Part shown: in pieces, positions 42,101-48,328 of the stretch | How positions within the stretch are numbered: position 1 is the stretch's first letter | Layout: the number at the start of each line of letters is the position of its first letter | Assembly: GCA_026874595.1 (NCBI GenBank) | Contig: CM049318.1 | Coordinates: 56,591,750 to 56,655,749, forward strand | From: Sipunculus nudus | Lineage: Eukaryota > Annelida > Sipuncula > Golfingiida > Sipunculidae | Length of the DNA: 64,000 nt | Direction of reading: 5' to 3' | Made by a program: the position numbers and the translations under genes | The notes under the pieces: model-generated | Told to the model about the DNA's origin: nothing | The model's database searches: none | What the model saw: the letters and a program-made list of their open reading frames with translations, nothing else

Positions 42101-45100
42101 ACTAAATGAGTGACTATTCATCCTAACAGTAACAAAATCACAATATGTATGTCAGTTCTTAAGATATTCATCTACATGTTTAAAATATACAAAAATTTAG
42201 TTTTTTAAGTTTTTTTTAAGTGTGTGTATAATAATGAATAAAAAATAACCAGTGCAGGAGAAATTTGGTTTTGTCTATGTGGTTATGATCATCATTATTA
42301 TATATACTACTGGATAGACAAATTATGTCATTACCTGTACTACTGGATAGATATGGATAAAATCCAGGCCCTGGATCTGATGTGGCTCAATGCGGTGTGG
42401 ACACTTCATCATTGGGAGTACAGCTACGATCTTCTCAGTCAAAGCACTGTGACAATAATCCTGGTTCTTATAAAACTATGACAGTAATGTGCATAAAAAA
42501 TATAAGTCATCACATACTTACTCAAAAAGATTGCAGTTTCTGTCCTTACTTTCTTAATATTGTAATATTTTAGTGGATAATGATTGATAAAAGATAGATA
42601 CAAGATTATGGTTATCTTGGACTTGGTAAATATGTAAACTTGTAGTGTTTAATTAATGATGAAAAGGGTGATTAAAATACTTAACAATCTGTGTACTGGG
42701 TTCTCCATAAACATGTGTCAAATCAATCAATAAAGTACAGCAAAATCTAACAGTATGATTTTGCTATAGAGGGTTTGCTATGTAGGTTTAAGTTATTGTT
42801 CCTTTATAATACTACAATTTGTGGATTTAGGTTGCACAAAAGCATTATTCCACTCTAAAGTCAGCAGATACACAATCCATTGCCACTAAGCTCTCTCTGC
42901 AGATATCTTTTGTGATCCATTCCCATTCTTCTATTTAACTCTTACAGATTTACCTTTCCCAGTTTATAACAATTATTTCTCAGGAACTGCAGTTTTTCTG
43001 ACAGACTAAATCCCATATGTTGAAGGCCGCATGACGGAGGCCAAATAACAGATGTCACACATGACACTTAAATGCAGCATTTGTAATTAAAAGAAAGTAA
43101 AAAAATAAAGAATGTTTTTTTTTCAAATATTAATGAGTTAGCTTACATCTTTTGACCAATGGATGAGTTCTCCTCAAACAGTAAATCCACATCCACATCA
43201 AAATTGCAGGTTCTTATACACCAAGTCATGCCTCCAACAACCTACAAAAAAACAAACAGACATTTTACAATGTTGCATGTGCCTGAAAAAGGCTACCAGG
43301 ATTTATGAGTGATTCTTAGACTGTCCACCAGATGTCACCATCATGCAGTCTGCCTTCTTCCCTGTAACCTTATCCAAAGAATAAATTTCTTACAAATGTT
43401 GGTACCTATGCTCTGAGATTTGATACATTTAGATCTGTAAACAAATTTGCCTTCCCAATATGAATCATAAATCCTGAAAGTACTACATGCAATAAAAAGG
43501 TAGGGTTTTTATGGCAGTGGTTTTATAGTTTGACATTACTAATGATACCAGTTTCTCCTAATTTAACAATTTTTTTTTTCCTGGTCAGCGACTGGACCCA
43601 GAGCTGCAGAGAACTTGGCAGATTTATGTTGTGGCAAAAATAGCAAATTGAATAAAGCAGAGGGATTACTGACCTTGTCAAATGGAGACAGTCCCTTGAT
43701 TCTAGCACGGAAATATCCTGCGGCCAGCAACAAGTCAATGGTCTCCTGGAGCTTAATGTTCTGTTCCTCATCTTCACGAATTTCAACCTGTCAGGTACAA
43801 AAATAAAACAAACATTTTATGGGGGAAGAATTGATGCACTGAATTGCAAGCCCTCTATTCAATTGATTATTAATCTCTGAATTGATGCATTTCAATTATT
43901 ATTATTTTTGCCCTGTAAGGTACCATTCCAAAGTCCTCTGTGAGCCCTCAAATTGAACGGAGCAGTTTGTGATGTAAAAACTCTTTGTTATATGTGCCAT
44001 AAATCTACTGCTGAACAATCACTACACAGAAACATACATAGCAGTGATACACAACAGGAGAGCTACATTTTTCTGAAACGCTGAAATTCACTCAATTGCT
44101 GAAATTTACTAAAATCTATTTTGGTTAAATTGCTTTTATTTTTTTTAAGTTTGCAGTTAACTAATTAAGTGCGAATTGAAGGTAAAGAATTGATAATTGA
44201 ATCGAATCTAAGGACTCTCACAATTCACAGGCCTAATAAACTGTCTTGGTACAGGAGTGTACATATGGAACATCAGCATTATACGCCTGTGGTGTATCTG
44301 GTGACCTCTGACCTCATTAAATATGTGTGAAAGGTAATTCAGATGAGAAATTCTATTGTTAAATATGTATATAATATAATGAGTTTCATGAAAATCTGTA
44401 TGAGTTTTGTAAGTCACCAAGGGGTCTCCAAAGTGGGGTGACCTCTGACCTCATTCAATATGCATGGATTTAGCTGGAAATGGAACTTAAGGGCAATATT
44501 TTACTGATAAAGTTCTGGCGAGTATCGTGAAAATCCATCAAAGCCCCGGTTAGTTATTGCGGCGACACTTAATGTTAACTGAAGGACAGATACTCCTGTA
44601 ATACTCCTGTCATATGACTGACATATAAAAACAGAGAATCTGAGAGCTTGGAGACTGAGATGGGCATCTCTATCTCCCTGGTAGGCACATTACAGACGTT
44701 ACACATACTCGGATGGAATTGGCTTTAATATTTTTGGATTATTACTTGTAATCTAGTCATGGATCTCCATCTCAGCTTTTCAACTACTGCCATATCAACC
44801 CTCTGACATTATGACCAGATTAGTGGCTGTCAGAGTGCCCACACATCTAGGTCTGAGGACTATTTATTATAAGGCCCCATGAAGATGCAAATATTTTCGT
44901 CATTTTTTGACAATGCCTTATGACCAACAGTTACACAATCTATTGACATTAACCAGACTATTCGTTAGCATTTTTAGTATACTTTCTAACAACACTACAC
45001 ATGAGCAAGAAAAAATCTGTTTTAACTCTGCATATTGGTAAACCCCTCCTTATGTTTGTTGAATTCCTGACTGCATGAATACAGGCTATGGCTCACATGG

Positions 45101-46489
45101 GTTACTTGACGCAGCAAATTTGTAGGTGATACAGGAAATGGCCTGTTACCATAGAGATGGAGTGTGGGTTTGGGTTGTGAGTTCACATGTATTCTCTTGT
45201 GTTAATTTGTCATTTGTAGCCTAATGTTAAGATAACAGGATGTTTACCATAATATGAATGCACCATGATGGCAGACCACTGCAATGCATTCCTTGATATT
45301 ACTTGTATCAATGACTCAAGTAGGCTTACAAGCCTGTTTATCATTGCCTACAGAGTCTGGTTGTCACTACTAATCTTTTAACCAGAAGAAGTTACAACTG
45401 GCATTAGGGGCCAAGGGGTGCCTCCTACAATTGTTCTTTTCTTTTTTATCTGTGAAACTGTCTTGTTAAACCAGAAGATACAGAAGTTAAATCAACAGCC
45501 AGACTGTGTAACCTTAATGTTCACCAGGAACGAGAACCTGTAACAGTGTGCATGACATTAAACTGGAATATGTAACTTTGATATACAGCAAGAATGTAAG
45601 CCATAATTTCAACAGGAATCAACTGTTCAACTGTGCAGCTGTAAGGTAATGATAAATAGAAAAAACTATATGATAAAGTTACAAGAACTTCTTAAAGTCA
45701 TCAAGATTAAAATACAACAGTTATTTCCCATATGATATTGGTCTATGTTTTGTATAAGTTTTGCTGGCAATGGGAACATGTGTGCAATAAATTAGTGTTA
45801 ATGTCATAGTAGGTCGATGAAGAGGGAACTGCTCTGGTACCCTTTCACACACAAAAAGTTTTTAAATGATTTGGGCAAAGCTGAAGGTGGCTTCTTCCTG
45901 CGACCTAACCAACCATCCCCGTCCCCTCCCCCTGCCCCCCACCCCAATTGTAGGAAGGACAGCAATTCTAATTACATTCTGGTAATTGTAAGGAATTTTG
46001 TGAGACACCCTTTTGCCTTAGTTCAGATGTAAGATATTTTGAACATCTGCTGTGGTTTTCTTTGTTGGCCCATTAATTGTAATTTTATATTGTGATGGAT
46101 TGTGTGTGTGTGTGTGGGGGGGGGGTTACAATATCTCATTCACATTAATAGTACTCATCTGTGAATTGTAAACTAAAAAGTACTAATATTGTATCATTTA
46201 ATAATGTCATCATCTGATTATCAGTTAATATCATTTAGTTTATATCATTTTTTAATATTATCCTTTTAATTTCAGTGTTTATTTATTGGGATTGGAATGG
46301 GGATAAATCCTGTACCACTGTTGATTCCCTTTCACTCATAGATCCCTAACTGTGTAAACTAATTTTTCTGGTTGACAATTTGTTGATGAGTTGTTTTACC
46401 TCGACTTCATTTCCGTCTGCATCATACACCGTGTTCAGTTTGGAGCCAGACCTGGCTCGAGCAGCAAACACACTCCCACTTGCCGCCAT
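12073..46489 (-). CDS. CCDC93: CCDC93 (Commander/CCC complex subunit), 13 exons seen, 3' part outside window
   Basis: Thirteen minus-strand exons join without a frame break into 370 codons: 46400-46489, 43674-43787, 43147-43241, 42335-42446, 41937-42035, 40544-40600, 38985-39082, 31955-31991, 31070-31162, 29421-29468, 25946-26032, 24923-25039 and 12073-12135. The product matches animal CCDC93 closely: [71 protein letters not shown] and TLLEYGRRYG are all family hallmarks. The first ~160 residues form the NN-CH (calponin-homology-like) head, residues ~235-280 are acidic and charged, and coiled coil follows from ~310. CCDC93 pairs with CCDC22 and the COMMD proteins in the CCC arm of Commander, which works with retriever and WASH in endosome-to-surface recycling. 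The human protein is about 630 residues, so roughly 40% (C-terminal coiled coil) is not here. Introns 3 and 7 are phase 2; the others are phase 0. Identity is near certain; exact start is less so. Confidence 0.95.
12136..13080. other. Intron 12 of CCDC93, 5' unique part
   Basis: AT-rich with no conserved coding segment. From about 12840 a degenerate copy of the 'GTCACCTGCAGGGTAATATC' repeat is visible, similar to those near 38400-38680. Confidence 0.5.
13090..13640. repeat. Diverged TGACCT-type dispersed repeat
   Basis: Shares 'ACCTTGACCTCTGACCTCAA', 'AGTTCTTGCTT', 'AAGTTTGATATCCATATG' and 'GGAAATGAATTTGTGGATGG' with 25660-25820. It ends in GGACAGACAGAGGGATGAAC-like sequence. Same family as 1-841. 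Confidence 0.7.
13641..15035. other. CCDC93 intron 12, no recognisable feature
   Basis: No supportable gene. It contains two short inverted relatives, 'CAATTCACCTGACAACCACA' near 14150 and 'CACTTGTCAGGTGAATGACT' near 14580, that may bound an old insertion. Confidence 0.4.
16387..17545. repeat. Tandem duplication, ~670-bp unit, two diverged copies
   Basis: AACGTGCCATGGTCA...TTGGGCAAAATTTAAGGTAC begins at about 16390 and again at about 17064. Both copies continue through CTAATTTTGGGTAT, GCATTATGTTTG, CCCATAACTT and GTTTTGATATTAGGCAGTC. ORFs on the minus strand at 16445-16828 and 17317-17520 resemble each other only because of this duplication. Confidence 0.85.
17648..17678 (+). repeat. Helitron-like 3' hairpin
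   Basis: TAGCTCAG-A-TGACT...AGTCA-G-CTGAGCTA gives a 13-bp interrupted stem, then AAAA. Same structure at 23325-23355 and 24437-24468. Confidence 0.7.
17911..19200. other. Element left tag followed by sequence without a clear right end
   Basis: The tag ACAAGTGACCCATGGGTCAT with GACGCTTAGCTG (17911-17943) marks the start of another copy of the pearl/HINE-like family, but no matching terminal hairpin appears before the next tag at 19222, so the copy seems truncated. The rest is AT-rich with no supportable gene. Confidence 0.45.
19404..21013 (+). mobile_element. HINE-like element, copy A (~280-bp tandem core), nested
   Basis: The left end is ACTAGAATACGGGTAGCCGA; the right end is a decayed hairpin near GTATCTACAAAACTTCGATT (20983). 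Inside are about five ~278-bp units with GTGCAAAAATGGTT, GGTGGCGCCACC and CACGGCAGACAAACAGACAG. The flanks (AAAATAGAGAAAAAATG on the left, AAAATACAGGTGGCTCCACC on the right) are two halves of one 335-bp unit of the surrounding element, which proves nesting. It is the reverse complement of copy B at 36488-38199. Confidence 0.75.
21014..23300. repeat. ~335-bp tandem array inside HINE-like element
   Basis: Seven diverged direct repeats (about 80-90% alike by eye). Most carry GGTGGCGCCACC or a one-base variant. Small ORFs in both strands here are repeat-derived. Confidence 0.9.
23325..23355 (+). repeat. Helitron-like 3' hairpin
   Basis: TAGCTCAGATGACT-TTC-AGTCAGCTGAGCTA, followed by AAAAA; it closes the element that starts at 19222. 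Confidence 0.7.
23365..24472 (+). repeat. TGACCT-rich tandem repeat ending in Helitron-like hairpin
   Basis: About five ~140-300-bp modules with GACCTTGACCTTTGACCT, 'CTTCCCCTGTTGGTAGGTGA', 'TGTGAAAGATGGAAGGTTTG' and 'CTTTTCAAAGAAGTTG'. After 24240 it joins sequence like the 335-bp core (GACCTAATTTCAGGTTTGC, GGACGGCCGGACGG) and the hairpin 24437-24468. It appears to be a 5'-truncated or chimeric member of the same element family. Confidence 0.65.
24473..24922. other. CCDC93 intron 12, proximal part
   Basis: AT-rich with no feature beyond the acceptor side of the neighbouring exon on the minus strand. Confidence 0.4.
24923..25039 (-). CDS. CCDC93: CCDC93 exon 12 (coiled coil)
   Basis: Thirty-nine codons: [20 protein letters not shown], then [19 protein letters not shown]. 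The acceptor is TGTTTCAG and the donor GTGAGT. Its Gln/Lys/Glu-rich heptads mark the beginning of the long coiled coil. Confidence 0.93.
25040..25945. repeat. CCDC93 intron 11: ATAC microsatellite and TGACCT-type repeat
   Basis: (ATAC)n near 25170-25192. From 25550 to 25860 lies a copy of the TGACCT family with TGACCTTTGACCT (25676-25688), GGACGGATAGATGGATGGAC and the end 'GATCACTATAGGGCACCCGC'. The stretch 25195-25400 is unassigned. Confidence 0.7.
25946..26032 (-). CDS. CCDC93: CCDC93 exon 11
   Basis: Twenty-nine codons: [20 protein letters not shown], then QIASEYADK. The acceptor is TTTCTTAG and the donor GTAGGC. It matches human [20 protein letters not shown] closely. Confidence 0.94.
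26033..27600. other. CCDC93 intron 10, distal part, no gene seen
   Basis: AT-rich with no supportable coding or mobile feature. A GC-richer patch at 26800-26900 (TTTTGGCCCAAACC, CCAAACCGG) has repeated 'AAACCGGTTT/AAACTGGTTT'-like motifs. Confidence 0.4.
27624..28702. mobile_element. TIR DNA transposon with TA target duplication (Tc1/mariner- or pogo-like), non-autonomous
   Basis: The ends CCGTATTTATTCTAATTCGG and (reverse complement of the right end) CCGTATTTATTACAATTTGG form an inverted repeat of ~30 bp with gaps, flanked by TA on both sides (27622-27623, 28703-28704). The 1079-bp interior has clearly more CpG than the host introns, which suggests recent arrival. The 72-codon ORF at 27916-28134 is not recognisable as transposase. 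A larger autonomous parent is expected elsewhere. Confidence 0.65.
28705..29030. other. CCDC93 intron 10, AT-rich
   Basis: No feature that I can support; several poly-A and ATTTT runs. Confidence 0.4.
29031..29255 (-). mobile_element. tRNA-derived SINE
   Basis: On the minus strand: an A-box-like CGAGGGGTAAAATGCTCGG, an intact B box GGTTCGGTCCC (29200-29210), a body containing CTCCAGTTTCCTCC and the tail TTGTACAATCCATGTAAAAT. The same family is present on the plus strand at 59812-60062. The plus-strand ORF at 29098 is an accidental reading of this SINE. Confidence 0.8.
29421..29468 (-). CDS. CCDC93: CCDC93 exon 10 (48 bp)
   Basis: Sixteen codons, [16 protein letters not shown], in phase 0/0, with acceptor TATTTCAG and donor GTATAG. 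Compare human QRIQSLMTKM. Confidence 0.9.
29469..31069. other. CCDC93 intron 9
   Basis: AT-rich intron. The only structure seen is a GTAC-rich island at 30410-30540 (repeated AAGTAC/GTACTT). ORFs on the minus strand at 30386-30872 show no recognisable domain. Confidence 0.45.
31070..31162 (-). CDS. CCDC93: CCDC93 exon 9 (acidic linker)
   Basis: Thirty-one codons in phase 0/0: [20 protein letters not shown], then [11 protein letters not shown]. It is strongly charged and low in complexity, as expected for the linker before the coiled coil. The acceptor is GTAATAG and the donor GTGATC (the weakest donor of the gene). Confidence 0.85.
31163..31954. other. CCDC93 intron 8
   Basis: AT-rich with long T/A runs and the doublet 'TTTAATCAGATTTTGGAA...GCAGATTTT' near 31240-31300. 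Nothing else. Confidence 0.4.
31955..31991 (-). CDS. CCDC93: CCDC93 exon 8 (37 bp)
   Basis: A very short exon: A completing Arg, then [12 protein letters not shown]. The acceptor is CTTTACAG and the donor GTGAGA. The phase (2 in, 0 out) is exactly what exons 7 and 9 need, and RRYG matches the family. Confidence 0.9.
32330..32570. repeat. Degenerate fragment of the 280-bp HINE core
   Basis: GGTGGCGACACCTGTC, GAAAGCCATCAAAGACACAT and 'AAATATTAGGCCAATACATCAAA' are diverged versions of the copy A core (GGTGGCGCCACCTGTC, GAAAGCTATCCAGGATGTAT). Confidence 0.6.
32600..33200. repeat. Local tandem repeat in CCDC93 intron 7
   Basis: 'CTGCACTGAGTGAACTC' with 'TTGACCTGT' recurs at least six times, and the longer unit with 'CAGTTGGCAGTCTGCCAAAG' and 'CTATAAATAGA' occurs twice (near 32750-32780 and 32865-32895). 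The block 32985-33050 repeats CACCCATGAGGTGATCACAT. ORFs on the minus strand here are repeat readings. Confidence 0.75.
33600..35895 (+). repeat. Dispersed element, two or three related copies
   Basis: Copies share 'AAAAAGGTCAATTCAGGTGG', CACCAATACCT, 'CAACATTGGCATAAAATTTG', 'CAAACTTGAGA' and the right end CACACCATCGCATAAGCTCA with CAGGTTCCCTAA (35860-35893; also 34480-34506). The end holds ACGACGGCCAACGGACGACG. It carries GGTGGCGCCACC at 35419 and the variant GGTGGTGCCACC near 34116. No ORF; non-autonomous, class not determined. Confidence 0.65.
35900..36480. other. CCDC93 intron 7, no feature
   Basis: AT-rich sequence between two mobile elements; no gene or repeat recognised. Confidence 0.4.
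36488..38199 (-). mobile_element. HINE-like element, copy B (~280-bp tandem core)
   Basis: Reading the minus strand, it starts ACTAGAATACGGGTAGTCGA and ends in the hairpin GTATCCGCAAAAC-TCT-GTTTTGGCGGATAC (36488-36518). Between are about five units of exactly ~280 bp (GGTGGCGCCACCTGCAACC at about 36810, 37090, 37650 and 37926, variant at 37370), each unit with two GGTGGCGCCACC palindromes. A (GCC)n run is at 36532-36556. Units are more alike than in copy A, so B is younger or homogenised. ORFs here (e.g. 36958, 37238) are repeat readings. Confidence 0.78.
38205..38984. other. CCDC93 intron 7, start
   Basis: Contains two diverged 'GGTGGTRCCACCTGCAGGT' repeats (near 38410 and 38610) and 'GATGAACAGACCGACAAGAT'. 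No gene. Confidence 0.5.
38985..39082 (-). CDS. CCDC93: CCDC93 exon 7
   Basis: Ninety-eight bases: [20 protein letters not shown], then [12 protein letters not shown] plus AG of an Arg codon (phase 2). The acceptor is AATTTCAG and the donor GTGGGA. It corresponds to human VYKPRRKYKRH...TLLEYGR. Confidence 0.95.
39083..40543. other. CCDC93 intron 6
   Basis: Unremarkable AT-rich intron; a (T)n tract near 40164. No supportable feature. Confidence 0.45.
40544..40600 (-). CDS. CCDC93: CCDC93 exon 6
   Basis: Nineteen codons ([19 protein letters not shown]), acceptor GTTGTAG and donor GTAAGA, phase 0/0. It is too short to be found by ORF length and is supported by frame continuity and position in the family alignment. 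Confidence 0.88.
40601..41936. other. CCDC93 intron 5
   Basis: Includes the end of a TGACCT/ACAG-type repeat, 'GACAAACAGACAGATAGACC' ... 'AACTGAAGCAGGGGACAATA' (40918-40980), and a small palindrome GACCTTGATGATGAAGGTCAAG-type near 41399. No gene. Confidence 0.5.
41937..42035 (-). CDS. CCDC93: CCDC93 exon 5
   Basis: Thirty-three codons in phase 0/0: [20 protein letters not shown], then [13 protein letters not shown]. The acceptor is GTTCCAG and the donor GTAACA. It ends the NN-CH domain. Confidence 0.96.
42335..42446 (-). CDS. CCDC93: CCDC93 exon 4
   Basis: One base completing Ile plus 37 codons: [37 protein letters not shown]. The acceptor is GTCACAG and the donor GTAATG. It continues the NN-CH domain; human has the same KCPHQLEPHQIQG core. 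Confidence 0.95.
42447..43146. other. CCDC93 intron 3
   Basis: AT-rich intron with no recognised repeat or gene. Intron 2 (43242-43673) is likewise plain. Confidence 0.45.
43147..43241 (-). CDS. CCDC93: CCDC93 exon 3
   Basis: Ninety-five bases, with acceptor TTTTTGTAG and donor GTAAGC. It encodes [20 protein letters not shown] followed by [11 protein letters not shown] and ends after AT of an Ile codon (phase 2). It is the central NN-CH segment. Confidence 0.95.
43674..43787 (-). CDS. CCDC93: CCDC93 exon 2
   Basis: Thirty-eight codons in phase 0/0, with acceptor CTGACAG and donor GTCAGT. It encodes [16 protein letters not shown], then [14 protein letters not shown] and LSPFDK, the start of the NN-CH domain and among the best conserved CCDC93 sequence. 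Confidence 0.95.
43788..46399. other. CCDC93 intron 1
   Basis: Contains two diverged 'GTGACCTCTGACCTCATT' modules (44300 and 44438) and a (GT)n-G9 run near 46104-46127. No coding segment beyond the flanking exons. Confidence 0.5.
46400..46489 (-). CDS. CCDC93: CCDC93 exon 1 (start codon)
   Basis: Thirty codons beginning [17 protein letters not shown] and ending NEVE, followed by donor GTAAAA. The chosen ATG lies in AACATGG, a good Kozak context. An in-frame upstream ATG at 46528 would add 13 residues (MSCDSSSLDPNVN). The exon joins exon 2 in phase 0 to give [14 protein letters not shown], which resembles the human VETREDEEQN junction. Confidence 0.88.
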
Positions 46490-46542
46490 GTTTACATTAG
46501 GGTCAAGGCTGCTGCTGTCACATGACACGACCCTGCTTAACC

Positions 46543-46551
46543 TCTGACGTG
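46543..46551. repeat. Left target site duplication TCTGACGTG
   Basis: Identical to 48053-48061 on the other side of the element. Confidence 0.9.
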
Positions 46552-48052
46552 GGCAATAGATAAAACTCGGAAGTCGTAAGTCGGAAGCCTTCGGAAGTCG
46601 GAAGCCGTTTTATTTTTTAGTATAATTTTAAAAATAACGAACAAATCGACAACTTTTCGTGTTAAAACGAAAGATATATACCCCCTTTATTATACAAGAA
46701 AGTTTCAAAGATATATATTAACATATATGAAAATTAAAGCATAATTATTCCGTCGGAAGCCTCTCGGAAGTCATTCGAGAGTGACAGATGATGCTCAAAA
46801 TGCATAAAACTCGGAAGTCAAACCCATAGCACCAACCAACAATGACATGTCAATAGGGTCTTGCATGAACCCAAATTTCAATTAAGGTAATATTAGTGTA
46901 TTTGAATAAAATCATAATGTATATAACTAAAAAACATAATATATAATTAATATTAAAATACAAAACATATGATATGAATGTAAAATACTATAATAACAAA
47001 TAAAAATACAAGTATGATACAAAACAGATTTATTTTCGTATTCTCTATTTTTTTTCATTGAACAGATATAAACATGGTGCAAAATATAATTACATAATAA
47101 CAGGTATAAAATGTATACACGATGTGTTAAATATCATTATATGACAATATAATTATATATTCATTTAACAGCAATGTATTTATATATTATAAAATTATAT
47201 TATAATCAATATTCCTAAAATATAATATAAACCATTAAAGTGATTAAATATAGAATATAACATTGTACAGCATATTATGTAGTATATGTTACGTATTAAA
47301 AAGTGATATATGTTTATATAAATTAATTTATGAAATTATAAAAATTGTATATAATATATGATTATTTATCCATCCATTCATGTCGGTGATTATTTATTTA
47401 GAGAGTGATGCTTGTAATGTATACCACCCTAATTCATGGATAAAAACAATTAGTTTCATTAATGCTGTATATAGCACACTAATGGATAAAAAAATAGTTT
47501 TATTAATTCAAAAACTTGATGGACTTTTCTTTCGGTTTTACCAGTTCCTGCAAAGATGCGGCAGTTTGATACATTGTGTTTACATTAATAGACAAATTTA
47601 TTTATTTCATAAAATATTTGAATAGTATTATGTAAAATTATCATAATACAAATGAATGTTGTTTAATTAAGTTATACTTAATTTTTTTATATGATATAAT
47701 ATTCAATTTTTTTGTTAAATAAAGAAAAATGTTATTACACTATTTAGATAAAATTACGAAATTTAAATGCTTTTATATTTTATATCTACAATAACATTCC
47801 TTTTTAAAATATTACATTGCGATATGATATATATAATGTATTACATTTGAATGTATATTTCAACATTTTTTCTATTTCATTATGTTAGTAATATACATTT
47901 ATGATTTTATTTAAATACATAAAAATTAGAAATTAAAAATTCACGAAAAGGTGAAGGTATGATTGTTATTTTGTTAAATTATACTAAAAAATAAAACGGC
48001 TTCCGACTTCCGAAGGCTTCCGACTTCCGACTTCCGAGTTTTATTTATTGCC
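46552..48052. mobile_element. 1501-bp TIR transposon with 9-bp target duplication (Mutator-like?), non-autonomous
   Basis: The 77-bp terminal inverted repeats start GGCAATARATAAAACTCGG and differ at only about two positions. Each contains tandem CGGAAGTC/CGGAAGCC motifs. An exact duplication TCTGACGTG flanks the element (46543-46551 and 48053-48061). The interior is extremely AT-rich, with no ORF above 81 codons and extra TIR-like fragments at 46752-46825. A 9-bp duplication with long TIRs is the Mutator/MULE pattern, but the superfamily is inference. It sits only 14 bp upstream of the upstream in-frame ATG of CCDC93. Confidence 0.88.
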
Positions 48053-48061
48053 TCTGACGTG
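48053..48061. repeat. Right target site duplication TCTGACGTG
   Basis: Identical to 46543-46551. Confidence 0.9.
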
Positions 48062-48319
48062 ACCCAAGTGTGACCTCTCTTGTTTCTCTTCTCCCAAGCA
48101 ACCGTGACGTCTCTAGTTATCCTGGCAACGAAATATCAGTATCGGGCATGAATTGTTTCCGTCAGTATCAGCATCCTTTAATTTCGGATCAGGTGTTTAG
48201 TCATAGGCTCATAGCTGCTAGTGCTGATAAAAATTACATTTTAACCGGGTTTAAAATACAATAGACCTTTTCCGTTTCACTCGCGACACCTGTCGGCGAT
48301 ATTTAACATCTATGGTTCG
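48062..48319. other. Unique host segment, likely original CCDC93 upstream region
   Basis: The 260 bp between the two TIR elements has normal base composition, CpGs and the CRE/X-box motifs. It would have abutted the CCDC93 5' end before the insertion at 46552-48052. Confidence 0.4.
48104..48129 (+). promoter_or_regulatory. Candidate CRE and RFX X-box near CCDC93 promoter
   Basis: GTGACGTC (48104-48111) contains a CREB/ATF-type TGACGTC core. GTTATCCTGGCAAC (48116-48129) is a near-perfect imperfect palindrome of the RFX X-box type (GTNRCC-N-RGNAAC). Both lie in unique sequence that was directly upstream of CCDC93 before the transposon at 46552-48052 was inserted. No expression evidence is available. 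Confidence 0.35.
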
Positions 48320-48328
48320 GGGTTGTAC

